Position numbers and translations under genes: made by a program. The notes under the pieces are model-generated. The model had not been told where the DNA came from. It made no database searches and saw only the letters and a list, made by a program, of their open reading frames with translations. Shown here in pieces: positions 34,750-47,821 of a DNA stretch of 64,000 bases (position 1 is the stretch's first letter; each line of letters opens with the position of its first letter). This DNA comes from Cordilura impudica (lineage: Eukaryota; Arthropoda; Insecta; Diptera; Scathophagidae): the NCBI GenBank assembly GCA_963682025.1, contig OY821519.1, positions 107,736,264-107,800,263 on the forward strand. Reading direction: 5' to 3'.

Positions 34750-36167
34750 ATCTTAGAACTTTTTTTTGACCACGAAGCGCAAGAAAGTGAAGAATTCCCA
34801 TGGGAAATTTTGGACACATCATCGTCAATAGTGACAATCCAGTGCTTGAACCAAACTCTAGTTTTCCATTAAATGAGTGTGACGTTGAACTTGACAAAAT
34901 GATAGTTGAAATCATTCAATTCCACCGACCATGCAACGCAATTGCAATACGAAAAGGAAATTAAAAATAAGCGCAACAAAGGTGAAGGTTACGCAACCCG
35001 GAAGATATTGTCGTAAAAGGAAAGAATTTGGTTTCAATCAGCAGAAATTTTTGCATGAAATTACACTTACCACTCAAACAGAACTGTTTGATAATTACTG
35101 GGCATTGGGTTCCTTCATTGGAGGACTAATAGAAATCCTGGACAAAAGTTACTCAAGAGTCAATAACCCTAAAATCCGTAAACGGCAATGTCATAAGCGT
35201 TTGCAAAAAATGCTTCCAGCAATGTTTTTTGATGAGACGGATGGATTTATTAAAAGCGTTGTAAAGAAAAAAACTGGAATATCCGTAGCTTTAATTCTAC
35301 GACAATCGCGGATTATCTTTTCCGTCAAATAGTAAGGGAATATATGAATACTTTTTCTGCTTGCTAAAGTCACTATAGTAAGAGCAGCACTTATTGACAT
35401 TTAACTTGACGGTACACGATGGTAAAACCAACAATTCATGTTATTTCATACGACACGAAGCGTTAGCTATGTGCTGGCTGGAACATTTAGAACTTTTAGA
35501 TGAGGAAAATAAACAAATAAAAGCAGTCAATTTTTTAGCGATTCTTGTGTGAGACAAAACAAAAATTCGTACCTAAGCACTGTGTTCATGTAATCGAAAC
35601 CCTAAATTTTTAGTTGTAGGTCACACCCATATGGAGTGTAATGTAGACCACGCACTTATTGAATAAAAAACGAAAAAAAAAATGTTAAAATACATCACCT
35701 CCACCGATCGGTATAACTTCGTTAGAAGTGTTTGTGTAAGAAAGAAATTCACAGTAGTTGAAATGAATTCTGATGACTTTAAGAATTTTTTATTTTATTC
35801 TTCGACCAAGGTTTTAAGGAGATAAAGGGACTCAAACTATGAAAATTTTAGTTGGAAAGGCGCAAAGTGGTCACGGTATACTAAGTCGGATTTTGGAGAG
35901 ATACAGTTCAAAAACTCTTTAGATCAGGACGAAAGTTTTAAAGTACTAAATGTTAGAAAAAGAGGTATGAGTACTGGAAAATTTAATGAAATTCCTATTC
36001 TACTAACAGATACAAGGATTCCCGTAAAAAGGAGAAATGATCTTATGGCTCTTCTTCCGTTCATTGATCAATGTTTTCATTTATTCTATGAAATTCTTGC
36101 CACAAATGAAATGCCAGGTATACATCCATGTATACATCCTGATGATGAAGTAAATGAAAATGATTAA
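34750..36167 (+). pseudogene. Decayed transposase-like gene of an insect DNA transposon
   Basis: Fragments in several plus-strand frames resemble a transposase-like family common in insect genomes. They include KNKRNKGEGYATRK (about 34,960), FLHEITLTTQTELFDNYWALGSF (35,050-35,115), HEALAMCWLEHLEL (35,455), FLVVGHTHMECNVDHALIE (35,610, the GHT...H...IE signature), DRYNFVRSV, FTVVEMNSDDFKNF, and a C-terminal segment 35967-36167 with IPVKRRNDLMALLPFIDQCFH. Stops and shifts are frequent and the gene is dead. I cannot name the superfamily with confidence. Confidence 0.55.
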
Positions 36168-36829
36168 AAATTAAATATTTTTGTTTATGCATTTATGATA
36201 TTATGCACATTAATTAAATTTAATAAGGTGCTTACTGCTAATTGATTTGAACTAAATAATTTCATAAAAATAATTTCATATTAATAAAAGTTAATGAAAC
36301 TAATTTGTACTACTTCCTCTTCTTATAGTTCATTGAACTACATTAAAAACATTTTGGAAAAACTACTTATATTTAGCCATGAATAAACTTCATTGGAAAT
36401 GAGTTTGAATAAAACAGCTTATTTTGAGATATGTTCAATGTGGTCTCATATACTTGTATGGAAGAAGTGCTTAAGTTTTCTTTTTGACTATAGCTGCTAA
36501 AAAAGAAAAATTTCAAAATTGAAATATACAACAATTTATTCTTTCATTAAAAATGATTTAATGGATGACTTTTACTTATACCAGAGTCACCATTTATTTT
36601 TAAAACTGACATAAACCATTTTTCCTTTTCACTACAGACACATATGTTGGTTTCAATGCTTGCTCTTGTTTTTTTATTCGGTGTAAAAATTGTCTAATTT
36701 TTCGGTTTTTTAAATGAATTCAGCAACGCTTAATGTTTGGCCTAAAATTTAGAATATCCATTCCATTTTAGCTACTTTTAGTTTTGGCGATTTTTGCTTT
36801 TGGCGATTGTAACTTTTAATTAATATGGT

Positions 36830-37285
36830 GATTCCGACCATACTTTCCACGACTATTCATTTTTTTATTAATAGTACTTGTTAAAGGTTTCGAGTACTAT
36901 CAAAGTACTTCAGTTTTTTTTGTATAGCAGGTGCTATGACTACTAATCCTACCGTGCCCATTTCTTATCTGGCTACTGATATTAATAAATGATGAATTGC
37001 ACAAAGTGCCAAGTCTTTCCATTTTATAGCTCGACTCATATGGGCTCACGCAAACTCCCAAGGCTTTTACTGTTACAGTACTCGAGATATATGACATTTA
37101 ATATTAAATTTGTATGGGCTTGCCATGTCATATATAACCATATACATCCTCAGACAAATTTTCAAAGCTGTGTTTGTTATAGTATTTTAGATATAAGAAA
37201 TTGAATAACTAATTGGTATGGGTGATTATTCGACCTCTCATTCGATTTGAGCTTCGGCATGGCTACTAACATTAAAAATAAGTGG
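36830..37285 (-). repeat. Heavily decayed Helitron-like monomers
   Basis: ACTGTTACAGTACTCGAGATATATGACATTTAATATT and neighbouring words match the monomer consensus at 61.7-62.3 kb. About three diverged units are visible. Confidence 0.5.
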
Positions 37286-37429
37286 CGTACCGAAAATACT
37301 AAAACAAATCAAGTTTTTCAGGGCACTTTTTTTAAAATCAAAAAGAAAGCATCATCTAGGTATCACTAATATCAAACAACTGCAGGGGCTCTGCTAATAT
37401 AAAAATATTTATTATTATTTCAACCTGTT

Positions 37430-38133
37430 AATTTTTAATTTTTCGTTTTTTAATTTTTCATGGTTAATTTTTCATTTTTTATTTTTAATTTTTTAATTTT
37501 TATTTTTCTTTTTTCATTTTTTATTTTTTATTTTACATTTTCATTTCTTTTTAATTTTTCATTTTTTACTTTTCATTTTTTATGCTTCATTTTTCATTTT
37601 AAAATTTTCGTTTTCCATTTTTCATTTTTTATTTTTCATTTTTCTTTTTATTTTTAATTTATTTTTCAGTTTTTATTTTCCTTTTTTATTTTTCATTTTT
37701 CATTTTTTATTTTTCATGTTTTGCTTTTTGTTTTTCATTTGTTATTTTTAATTTTTCATTTTATATTTTTTCGTTTTCCATTTTTTAATTTAATTTTTTA
37801 TTTTTAATTTTTTATTTTTATATTTCATTTTTAATTTTTTATTTTACATTTTTTGTTTTTTTATTTTTAATTTTTTTTTTTTAATTTTTTATGTTTAATT
37901 TTTCATTTTTTATTTTTCTTTTTTAATTTTTTATTTTTCATTTTTTATTTTTTATTCTACATTTTATTTTTTATTTTTAACTTTTAATGTTTCATTTTTT
38001 ATTTTTCATTTTTTATGTTTCATTTTTCGTTTTAAATTTTTCGTTTTCCACTTTTAAATTTTTATTTTTAATTTTTAATTTTTTATTTAAAATTTTTTAT
38101 TTTTCAGTTTTTATTTTTCATATCTTTATTTTT
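37430..38133. repeat. T-rich low-complexity tract, left part
   Basis: Long run of ATTTTTCATTTTTTATTTTTAA-type words with no fixed period. Continues at 40558-40832 after the inserted family A element. Confidence 0.85.
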
Positions 38134-40557
38134 TATACCCTCCACTCCAGTGTGCAGAGGGTATATATAAGTTTTTCATTCCGTTTGTAATAATTAGAAA
38201 AAAAATTTTGGACCCCATAAAATGTATATATTTATGATCCTCATAGCAACCGGAGTTGATATTGCGATGTCCGTCTGTCCGTCTGTGGAAATCACGATGA
38301 CGGCATCAGTCCGGTAGCTAGGGTGCTCGTTGGCATACAAAATGATTCATTAACACCCCGAAAAGTTTGCTGTTTAAAATCGTCCAAATCGGTTGATTAG
38401 GGCCCGAGATTTGAATGCAGAACTAAAAAAAGTCTTGAAAAAATATAATTTTCATTGTTGTTCTTGTCACGATCACGCCCTCAATAGTGCAGCTATAGTG
38501 ATCATTTTTAGCGACGATTATTCACCAAATTCAATGGAAGATTTCTATTTCAAAAATCATTAAAATCGGTGGAACAGGTCCAGGGAAATCTCTGAAAAAT
38601 TAAAAAAAAAATTAAAAATATGATATTTCTATATTGTTCTTGTTGTTATTCTAAATGTTGTGTTGTTGTCATAGCTGGACTTGTTGTTTCTGTGGTCGTT
38701 GTGGTAATAATATAATAAAAACCCTTTGTACATTTTTTTTATTAACTCTGGTAGAAAAATTTAAAAGTTTCCATTGCTTTGGCATCACCAAAAAAATTTG
38801 TTAGATCATTTCTGTCATTACCACGAGCCTGCCTGCAAAATTTCAGATCGAATGGCTTAAGGGAAAGAGGTTAAAATCGATCCAAAATTTTTTCGACAAG
38901 CAGACACTACGTGTTAATATAAAGGGAGTAAAAATTCACCAACATCTAAAGCAAATAATGCTAAAACAACTAGGTAGTTGTTAATAAAAAAAAAAAACAA
39001 TGTAAATTTAGCAAAAAAAAATTTTATGTATAAATTTATTTAAAGAGAAAAACACAAAAATAACGTTTGATGTTGTATTTTTTGTGTGTAGTATTTACAT
39101 AAACATACATAAACATATTAAATAATACAAATAATATACATATATTCTATATATGTATATCCATAACAACTGCATGTTAGAAATAAATCGGTATATTATT
39201 TTATTTACTTAAAATTCTGCAATATTTTGTTATGGGGAAAATACATTTCTTTTGCATTAACAGAGTGTCACTTCATTTTGCTCAGTGTGACTATGCCATA
39301 GTAGATGGCGCCACAATTTTTGTTCTAATTAGCTTTGTAATAGTTATTTCTATTTTAACATGAATGTCAATATTTTCAACTAGATATCATACAGAACAAT
39401 GTTAAGAGTATACACGGGCTGGTCTTTTATTTCATACGTTTTTTCATTATTCTTTTACAAATATGAACATAAGTTTGGCATATTAACTTTTTGTTGTCTT
39501 TACAAAATAGAGTTACCGAGTTCATCAATGAGTTTTTTGCTTTCAAAACGGTTCTACATAGTTATATAGATTTATTATTCTGCTTTACCTACAAAATATC
39601 TGATTCCGATTACATCTAATTTTTAAAAATTGTTTATAATTACTAAAGCATTATTATTCACATAAATACAAAATTGCACTTTTTAAATTTTCCATTCAAA
39701 TTTAAGAAAATATCAATTCTAAAAACTGGAATTAAAAAATTCCAATTATAAATTACAATTAATTGAATTTCAGACAATCATATCAAAACGTCGGAAATTA
39801 TAATTTTAAATTTAGAAGATCTCAATTGCATCTTTCATATATAAATTTTATTCGTTAAACACAAATTGAAATTCCAAAAAAAAAAAAAACACACCAAATA
39901 CCTATGTTTACATTTAAAAAATTTTTACATTTAAAAAAAATATTCACATTCAGGAGAAATTAATAGCTTTTCAGTACCGCGATTCAGTAACTTCTTTTAA
40001 CGATAGTCGAATCGTTAAAAAAAAGAAAATAGCAAAATTATCAGTAAAATTTTTAAACGATATTCGCTATTGTTAAACTCAGCTGTTGTTGTTATCTAAA
40101 CGACAACCATTTTGTGTTGTTTATTCAATCGACAAAAACTTGAATTTTTAGGTTGAAATGTCGTCATACATAAATAAAAATTATAAAATAGTGAAAATAT
40201 TTTGCTTTTATTAAAAAAGTTTTTTATATAAATAAAAAAATTAAATTGCATATTCAATTCATTATTTCATTTTCAAATAAATAAACAGAAATATTAGTAA
40301 ACAAAATAAAGATATTAAACATAAACATAAAATCATCCTGTCAAACATGAATTAATTTGTTTTTTTCTATTCCTTGTGTTTTTCGCTTATTTTGACAGAG
40401 ATGCCACTCGTTTACAATTTAAATAAATAGAAAAATAGATTTGTCGACTGTCGTTAAGATGTATTGTACTTAGTGATTCACTTAATCCTTAGTGCAAACA
40501 ACAAGAGCTGTCGATATATTTTGCGATTTTCGGATCGTTGAAATTTACAGAATCACA
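38134..40557 (+). mobile_element. Helentron-like family A, copy A4
   Basis: The 5' head TATACCCTCCACTCCAGTG starts at 38134 with only a short GTCTGTCC repeat near 38,270. The sequence is collinear with A2 through 40447 (AACAATGTAAATTTAGC, CTAGATATCATACAGAACA, GTCGGAAATTATAAT). It lacks both insertions present in A2, so it provides the empty sites. After 40447 it diverges and no CTTACTTGTT end is seen before the T-rich tract resumes. Non-coding. Confidence 0.75.
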
Positions 40558-40832
40558 CTATTTTTTTATTTTTCATTTTCAATTTTTTATTTTTAATTTC
40601 TCATTCCTTATTTTTCATTTTTTATTTTTCATTTTTATTTTTCATTTTTCATTTTTATTTTTTATTTTTCAGTCTTCAGTTTTGTGTTTTCCTTTTTCTT
40701 TTTTTAATTTTTATTTTTTATTTATCATTTATTATTTTTCGTTTTTCATTTTTTATTTTTCAATTTTCGGTTTTTTTTTTTATTTCTTAGTTTTCATTTT
40801 TTATTCTTCATTTTTTATTTTTCATTTTCAAA
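40558..40832. repeat. T-rich low-complexity tract, right part
   Basis: Same word composition as 37430-38133. Confidence 0.8.
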
Positions 40833-40904
40833 CAGGTTATTATACATATATCATAATTTTTTCACCAATACAAACATAATTCACACCGATTTTGTCTTAC
40901 GGCT

Positions 40905-40975
40905 CACATATTACGCTGTTTTTGCAATTGTATTGTGAACTAGAAATTTACCCCCCTGCGCGTATAGATGTTTAC
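40905..40975 (+). repeat. Inverted-repeat arm with partner at 43229-43311
   Basis: GCTCACATATTACGCTG through TACCCCCCTGCGCGTATAGA to GTTTAC is repeated in reverse complement at 43229-43311. The pair flanks the LINE remnant and its surroundings (about 2.3 kb). Confidence 0.8.
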
Positions 40976-41859
40976 ATATCAAAACTTATGGCCTATAGTT
41001 CCTTCCAGATACGAAGTACGGCTCTGTACAAATTTCAGGAAGATCGGTCCAGTGGTTTAGCCCCATACGCTTTATATATATAGAAAATCACATACATTAT
41101 GCCCAGTATTTCAACATTTGCTTTAAATCATCTTCGTAAAACTTCACCCCTAGAGGTTTGTATTCCAAATAAAGTTCTGTTACATTTAAACAAAAATAAA
41201 TTTTGTTTTCGAAGATTCTAACATCTTTGTTTAAGATATGATACGTAGCGATATCAAGTAAAAATTTTAACTATTTTTTAACTGTCATATAATTAACTAC
41301 CAAATTTCATCTAATACTGCTTATTAGTTTTATTTGTATATTTACTCACAAAAAGAATATGTTGGAAATAATTTACCACTAAATAAATTTATGTAAATTA
41401 ACATCATTTAATTTTGAGCTTCACTGTAACCATGGCGATTCATATTGAAAGTCAGCGATTGTTTGGCATGTGTTGCAATTTGATACCTATATTTTGCACG
41501 CGCTCCTGTGCTTGCGAAACCATGTGAAGCAAATTTGGTTAAAGTTACCACTAGTTTAACTTAATTGTGAATTACTTTTAAATAAATATATTTGTTGAAG
41601 GTATTTTTAAGTAAGTTCAATGCAAGGCTACAAACAGCGTGATTCTGTAATTCAGTAATTTAAAATGGTTTCGTGTTTTAATTAAAAAGTGAGTTGGGCT
41701 CTATGGTATCAACTTCACATGTTAGATACCATAGGTGCGATTTTGGAGTCAGTTCACGCTCAAAAAGAGATTAATCCAGAAACATTGTACATACTCAAGT
41801 AAATTAGATTTTCAATAGGCTTTTAGTATAAAGTCGGTATTCGAAAGTAATAAAACCAA

Positions 41860-43125
41860 ATTTACTAATAATAAAATATTCTCTGGAATTGATAATATAC
41901 CAAATATATACAAATAGTAATCAACGACTATTGCAAATTATTTAATAATATGTTTAACAATTCATATTTTGCAATAAAATGGAAAATTTCAAAGGTAGCA
42001 CTACTGCAAAAAAAAAAAAGATAAGGAATCTAATAACTGAAAATATTATCATCCAATAAGTCTATTCCCAAATATTTGCAAAGTTTTTGAACAACAATAT
42101 TAACAAATTTTATATAAATAAAAATATAAAAAGCGAACAACAATTCGGTTTTAAATACAAACACTCATTTATAAATTGGAATTGGAATAACAAACATTGC
42201 ACTGGTGCTTGCCTTATTGACATAGAAAAAGCATTCGACAGTGTATGAATACCTGATCCAATATATAAATTATTTCAATACAATTTTCATTCAAATCAAA
42301 TTATATTGATATACAATATGATAAGCAACAGAGATTTCAAAATTTATTACCAAAATAAAACAAGCAAAAACAAGTTTTTGATTTCTAATTTATTACAACA
42401 GAGAACTGTAAACTCTCTTATTCTCTTCAATTTATGTATAATGGATCCTTTATCTGAAATAGATAATATTACCTCTTTTTCAGATGATATTATTATTTAT
42501 CAGGGTGATGACAAAACCCAAAGTATTAATGAAAATCTCCGAAAACAATACAATAAAATTTAAAGTTACGCAACTACTTGGAACATGAGAAGAAAGGCTC
42601 AAAAATGTTAAACAAAACTCTTCAGACCAGTTGATAAATGCAACCATAACATTAGAAAAAACTGGAAAGAATTTCGAACCAAGTCCAACACGTTCAGTTC
42701 TATCATTCCATATAAGGAAATTGTTAAATAATTAGGTGTCGATTTAGACCAGTATTTGTATTTTAATCAACACATTAAGGAAATAATTACAAAAGCAAGA
42801 AATGACTTTTATATATACGTATATATGTCACTGTTTTATTCTAAATATGTGAGTCCTTAAATTAAAATATCAATGCATCAGTCCTTAATAAGACCCATAA
42901 TAATATACGGTTGTCCAATATGGCTTAACATATCACCATCATACACGGAAAAAATTAGACTTTTTGAGAGGAAATATTTAAGGACATGTACATCGCTTTA
43001 TAGATCTCTAGAAAACAAAAATTACATTAAATATGTATCTAATAAAAAATGGTACAGCCAGGCTAATATTATAAGAATAGATAATTATAAATTACCCTTA
43101 TTGCAAATAATAAATTAAGGTGTAC
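41860..43125 (+). pseudogene. LINE reverse transcriptase remnant (Jockey/I-like)
   Basis: Ordered RT blocks appear across frames: FSGIDNIPNIYK (41,893), WKISKVALLQKK (41,980), then LIDIEKAFDSV (motif A, 42,210, followed by a stop). The frame 42306-42563 has TVNSLILFNLCIMD and FSDDIIIYQGDD (the FADD catalytic motif with A to S). Beyond it come LGVDLDQYLYFNQHIK (42,735) and frame 42873-43118 with SLIRPIIIYGCPIWLNISPSY and RLFERKYLRTCTSLYRS, the usual thumb/connection region of Jockey- or I-like non-LTR elements. Many stops; endonuclease and ORF1 are not seen. Inactive. Confidence 0.8.
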
Positions 43126-43228
43126 CCAATGTACTGATAGTAATCATATAATGGCTCTTTTTTATACACATGAAGGATATGATATTAGCAGTTTACAGAA
43201 GGGAGTGGTTCTCCTGAAGCCTTTATTG

Positions 43229-43311
43229 ATGTGTAAACATCTATACGCGCAGGGGGGTAAATTTCTATTTCACAATACAATCGCAAAAACAGCGTAACAC
43301 ATCGGTGTGAG
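43229..43311 (-). repeat. Inverted-repeat arm with partner at 40905-40975
   Basis: Reverse complement of the arm described at 40905-40975, with a handful of mismatches. Confidence 0.8.
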
Positions 43312-43388
43312 CTCAAGTGTAAATCGGTGTGACTTTATCTGATTGTATTTGTGAAAAAATTATGATATGTTCTTTTCTAAACATTTTC

Positions 43389-44086
43389 CAATTGTATTTC
43401 AAAAAACAATAATTGTATTTCAGAAAACATCAATATAATTTCAGAAAACATCATTTGAATTTCAGAAAACATAAATAGAATTTAAGAAAACATCAATATA
43501 ATTTCAGAAAACATCATTCGAGTTTCAGAATACATCAACTGAATTTCAGAAAACATCAATAGAATTTCAGAAAACATCACTTGAATTTCAGAATACATAA
43601 ATAGAATTTCAGAAAACATCAATATAATTTCAGAAAACATCATTCGAGTTTCAGAAAACATCAATGGAATTTCAGAAAGCATCAATAGAATTTCAGAAAA
43701 CATCAATTGTATTTCAGAAACATCAATATAATTTCAGAAAACATCATTTGAATTTCAGAAAACATAAATAGAAATTCAGAAAACATCAATATAATTTCAG
43801 AAAACATCATTCGAGTTTCAGAAAACATCAATTGAATTTCAGAAAGCATCAATAGAATTTCAGAAAGCATCAATTGTATTTCAGAAACATCAATATAATT
43901 TCAGAAAACATCATTTGAATTTCAGAAAACATAAATAGAATTTCAGAAAACATCAATATAATTTCAGAAAACATTAATTGTATTTCAGAAAACATCAATT
44001 GAATTTCAGAAAACATCAATTGCATTTCAGAAAACATCAATTGCATTTCAGAAAACATCAATTGAATTTCAGAAAGCAGCATAATC
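43389..44086 (+). repeat. 21-bp minisatellite with 8-unit higher-order period
   Basis: About 33 copies of AATTTCAGAAAACATCAAT plus two variable bases. Variants recur in the same order (..GT, ..TA, ..TTGA, AAATAGA, ..TA, ..TCGA, ..TTGA, ..AGA). A distinctive 19-20-bp short unit (CAGAAACATC) recurs 167 bp apart, near 43,704 and 43,871. Since 21 is a multiple of 3, all frames stay open, which produces meaningless MFSEI/RKHQL-type frames. Confidence 0.9.
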
Positions 44087-44584
44087 GACTTATTTTTTAT
44101 GCACTGAAAAATATGATGTTGATGTTTTCTTTAATTATAAGATGTTTACACATCTCAGTTGTGATCGGACTCACATGATTTTTTTTTGCTTGACGTATGG
44201 AGTAGTTCGAATATCGGAATTTTGAGATTTTGTGATTGATTCTAAAGTCAGCCAAGTTGCAGAAGTATAGTCTTTTCAGATTTTAATAATTCTACGATCT
44301 CCTCAATATTTTCTCTAAGGATCAGAAGTCACTGAATATGGCATACGGTGAGTTCCATTTAGTTGCCACATCAATTTTTGGTTTGCATAAGTTCCTCTTT
44401 TTTAAAATATTTCGAAACATTCCAGCTTTTAAGGTTTTTACGACCTTACGGGAGAAATCAATTATTCATTTTTTAATATTTGAGACAAAATGCACTCATG
44501 CATCCATCTCTAACATTAGTTTAGCTTTTAACATTTTTTTTTAGACATATTTTTAATTTTTGTGTGAACCAGAAGCAACAGTTA

Positions 44585-44815
44585 AACAAGTAAGAAAATT
44601 ATAGTCGATCTAGACCGACTATACGATAACCTATACCATGGTTTAGCGACCCAATCTCTTCAGTCCAACTTATTGGATACAGGAAATAAGCATAAGCCAA
44701 ATTTGAGTAGTATATATGAGTATATTTTTTTTTTTTGGCTGTAGACATGAAGAAGTTCATATCGGGTGGACCGATCCTGACTATATTTCATATCTGGAAA
44801 TTTTGATAATAGTTA
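44585..44815 (-). mobile_element. Helentron-like family B, 3' fragment
   Basis: AACAAGTAAGAAAATTATAG at 44585 and the near-palindrome ATAGTCGATCTAGACCGACTAT match the reversed 3' end of family B. Similarity ends near GGACCGATCCTGACTATAT. Confidence 0.8.
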
Positions 44816-44954
44816 TTTTGGGCCCTTGGTTAATACTGTTCCAGTTGTTTTTCAACTTTTTAAACAGCGACACAACAGCACAACAGTGTGTTGGTAGGTG
44901 TGGCTTCGCAGCACTTAATTTGAAATTTGAATAATGAATTATGAAATCTGGTAC

Positions 44955-47821
44955 ATTAGGGTGGCTTTTCGTTATATGGAGGAAAAAAAAAGTGTTCAAA
45001 CTGTCGGTCTCACCCCCTAGAAATATGCGAATAGCAAAAAAACTGAGAAATACAAAGTTTTGGGCCAATCAAAAAACGTTTAGTCGTGGCGCAAAGCGAT
45101 TGAAAATTTCAAGTTTGTTTATATGGGGAAAATATGACTTTTTTTCAGATTTTACGAAAATTTCGTTCTATAGTTTAACTTTTCCGACAAGCTCTTACAT
45201 AATTCAGGATCAGTACTAAATTATCCCTTCAAAAGGCTATAAAACTTGAAAATCGAATAAAACCTCGCCTAGAAATAGCAAAGGCCCCAGACCACTTTTG
45301 TGCCAAAAAAAACTAGGTCATGAAATTTGATGGCATTTTTTTCAACTTTGAGAAATTGATTAAAGCCATCATTTTTTTTTTGGTCTCTATACTTATAAGT
45401 ACTCAGATATGTAGTATTGTTTTATTACCACGTTGTGAACCTATTGCGTATTGAGACCGAATATTGGAAATTTTTTGGATAAAATTTTTAAAACTCCTTT
45501 TTCAAGTTTGAAAAAATTTTCTTACACAAAATTTAAAAAACTGAATCTATCACTTTAAGGTTTTATTAAATACATGCTGCAGATTAACTTTGTGAATTTT
45601 TAAGTAAATCCCTCTGCCACAATTTTTTTGATTTCGAGAAAAATGGGATTTTTTGAAATATTCTGTAAATGTACTCTATCTAATACTTTGTATCAAAAAT
45701 TCATCACTTTTCTACTCTTAAATGTTATACTTTATCTTATTAGCCTAGGGTTTCGGAAAAAAATAATATAACTCCATTATCCCTTTTGGAATTGGGGTCA
45801 CATATGACCCCAATCTAATAAAAGACAATTTATTCAAAAAATCCAAATATTTTGTAAGTGCTGTCCAATTTTTAGACGCGACACTTAAAATATAATAACC
45901 AAATGTGTAGAAGTTTCGCTCCAAAAATTTAAGTAAATCCGAGAACGCTAACCCATTATTTGCCAAGGCCAGCTTTGGATTTTAAGATATTTTTAAGTAA
46001 AAATGACCTAAAACGAGTTTTCCTATTAAATTCGTTGATACCACTATTTAGAATTTAAGAAAAATAATTCGGTTAACTTTTATTTATTTAACCATTCAGT
46101 GCTCCTGGGATCAAAATTATCCATTGTGATATATCTGTGGTGCAATTATCTGCTTATTGCTCACGAATATAAATTAAAACAACTTAGGTCATATTCTAAA
46201 AAATAGGACGTTTTTGAAATTCACTTTGATTTAATTTTGTAATTTATTCCATTAAGAGTAGTATTAATTTAATATTACCTTTTATATATATTATTATATT
46301 TGAAATTTACTTTTATTTAATAAACTATTTAAAACTGGGAAATAAAATGGTGGAAGTTTCAAAACATGTAGGTGACATTGAAGATAATATAAAGCGGCCG
46401 ATTATAAAAAATCAAAAAATGTCAACCATTATAAGTAATGGCATCTTCACCGATTGACCAGAATATTTTTTTTTGGCGTTTTTTATCAATATCCACCAAG
46501 TTGTTGGTGGGTGAGACAGCAAGAAATTCAACTATTACTTTATTACATAAAGTAATTTTATAACAAAATTGGTTAAAAGTTATTTTAATTTATATTCGCG
46601 AGCAATAAGCAGAAAATTGGACCAGAGATATATCACAATGTATAATTTTGATCTCAGGAGCACTGAAGGGTTAAATAAATAAAAATTAACCGAATTATTT
46701 TTCTTATATTCTAAATAGTGGTATCAACGGGTTTATTAGAAAAACTCGTTTTAGGTAATTTTTATTTTGAAATATCCTTAAATCCAAAGCTGGCCTTGGC
46801 AAATAATGGGTTAACGTTCTCGGATTTATACCAAATTTTTGGAACGAAACTTCTACACATTTGGTTATTACATTTTAAGCGTCGCATCTAAAAATTGCAC
46901 AGCATTTACAAAATATTTGGATTTTTAGAATAAATTATCTTTTATTAGCTTGGGGTCATATGTGAGCTCAATTGCAAAAGGGTTAATGGAGTCATATCAT
47001 TTTTTCCGAAACCCTAGACTACTAAGATAAAATATACCATATAAAAGTGGAAAAGTGATGATTTTTTGATACAAAGTATTTAGAAAGAGTACATTTACAG
47101 AATATTTCAAAAAAATCCCATTTTTCTCGAAATCCGCAAAAATAAAATCCTTGTCAAAGAAATTGTGGCAGAGGGATTTACTTAAAAATTCACACAGTTA
47201 ATCTGCAGCATGTATTTAATAAAACCTTAAAGTGATAGGTTCAGTTTTTTAAATTTTGTTTAAGAAAATTTTTTCAAACTTGAAAAAGGAGTTTTAAAAA
47301 TTTTTTAACATAAATTTCCAATTTTCGATCTCAATGGGCAATAGGTTAACAATGTGGTAATAAAACAATACTTCCTATCTGAGTACTTACAAGTATAGAG
47401 ACCCAAAAAGAATGATGGCTTTAATCAATTTCTCAAAGTTTAAAAAAATGCCATCAAATTTCATGACCTATTTTTTTTTTTTTGGCACAAAAGTGGTCTG
47501 GGGCATTCGCTATTTCCTGGCGAGGTTTTATTCGATTTTGAAGTTTTATAGCCTCTTGAAGGGATAATTTAATACTGATCGTGAATTGTGTAACAGCTTG
47601 TCGGAAAAATTAAACAATAGAACGAAATTTTCGTAAAATCTGAAAAAAGTAATATTTTCCCCATATAAACACACTTTAAATTTTCAATCGCTTTGCGCCA
47701 CGACTAAACGTTTTTTGATTGGCCCAAAACTTTGTATTTCTCAGTTTTTTTTGCTATTTGCATATTTCTAGGGGTGAGACCGACAGTTTGAATACTTTTT
47801 TTTATTAAGGGCCACGCTACT
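44955..47821. mobile_element. 2.87-kb palindromic foldback-type element
   Basis: The left arm, about 44955-46181, is the reverse complement of about 46576-47821 over roughly 1.2 kb, with visible but modest divergence. Shared landmarks include AACTGTCGGTCTCACCCC, GTTTTGGGCCAATCAAAAAA, GTCGTGGCGCAAAGCGATTG and CTTATTGCTC(A/G)CGAATATAA. The ends read ATTAGGGTGGC and, inverted, AGTAGCGTGGC. GGTAC flanks both (44950-44954, 47822-47826), a probable 5-bp target duplication within family B sequence (…AAATTTGGTA…). The ~390-bp centre has no coding sequence. Autonomous partner and superfamily are unknown. Confidence 0.85.

Noticed and set aside
37460..40879. Phe/Ile-rich frames resembling membrane proteins
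   Set aside because: Translation of T-rich low-complexity DNA.
41701..41734. CTATGGTATC...GATACCATAG perfect 10-bp inverted repeat as a regulatory site
   Set aside because: Isolated hairpin with no associated gene or repeated occurrence found.
43389..44086. A CRISPR-like array of short repeats
   Set aside because: Repeats are contiguous 21-bp units without unique spacers, in a eukaryotic context.
43482..44178. Open frames encoding MFSEI/RKHQL heptad-like proteins
   Set aside because: Artefact of a 21-bp repeat keeping every frame open.
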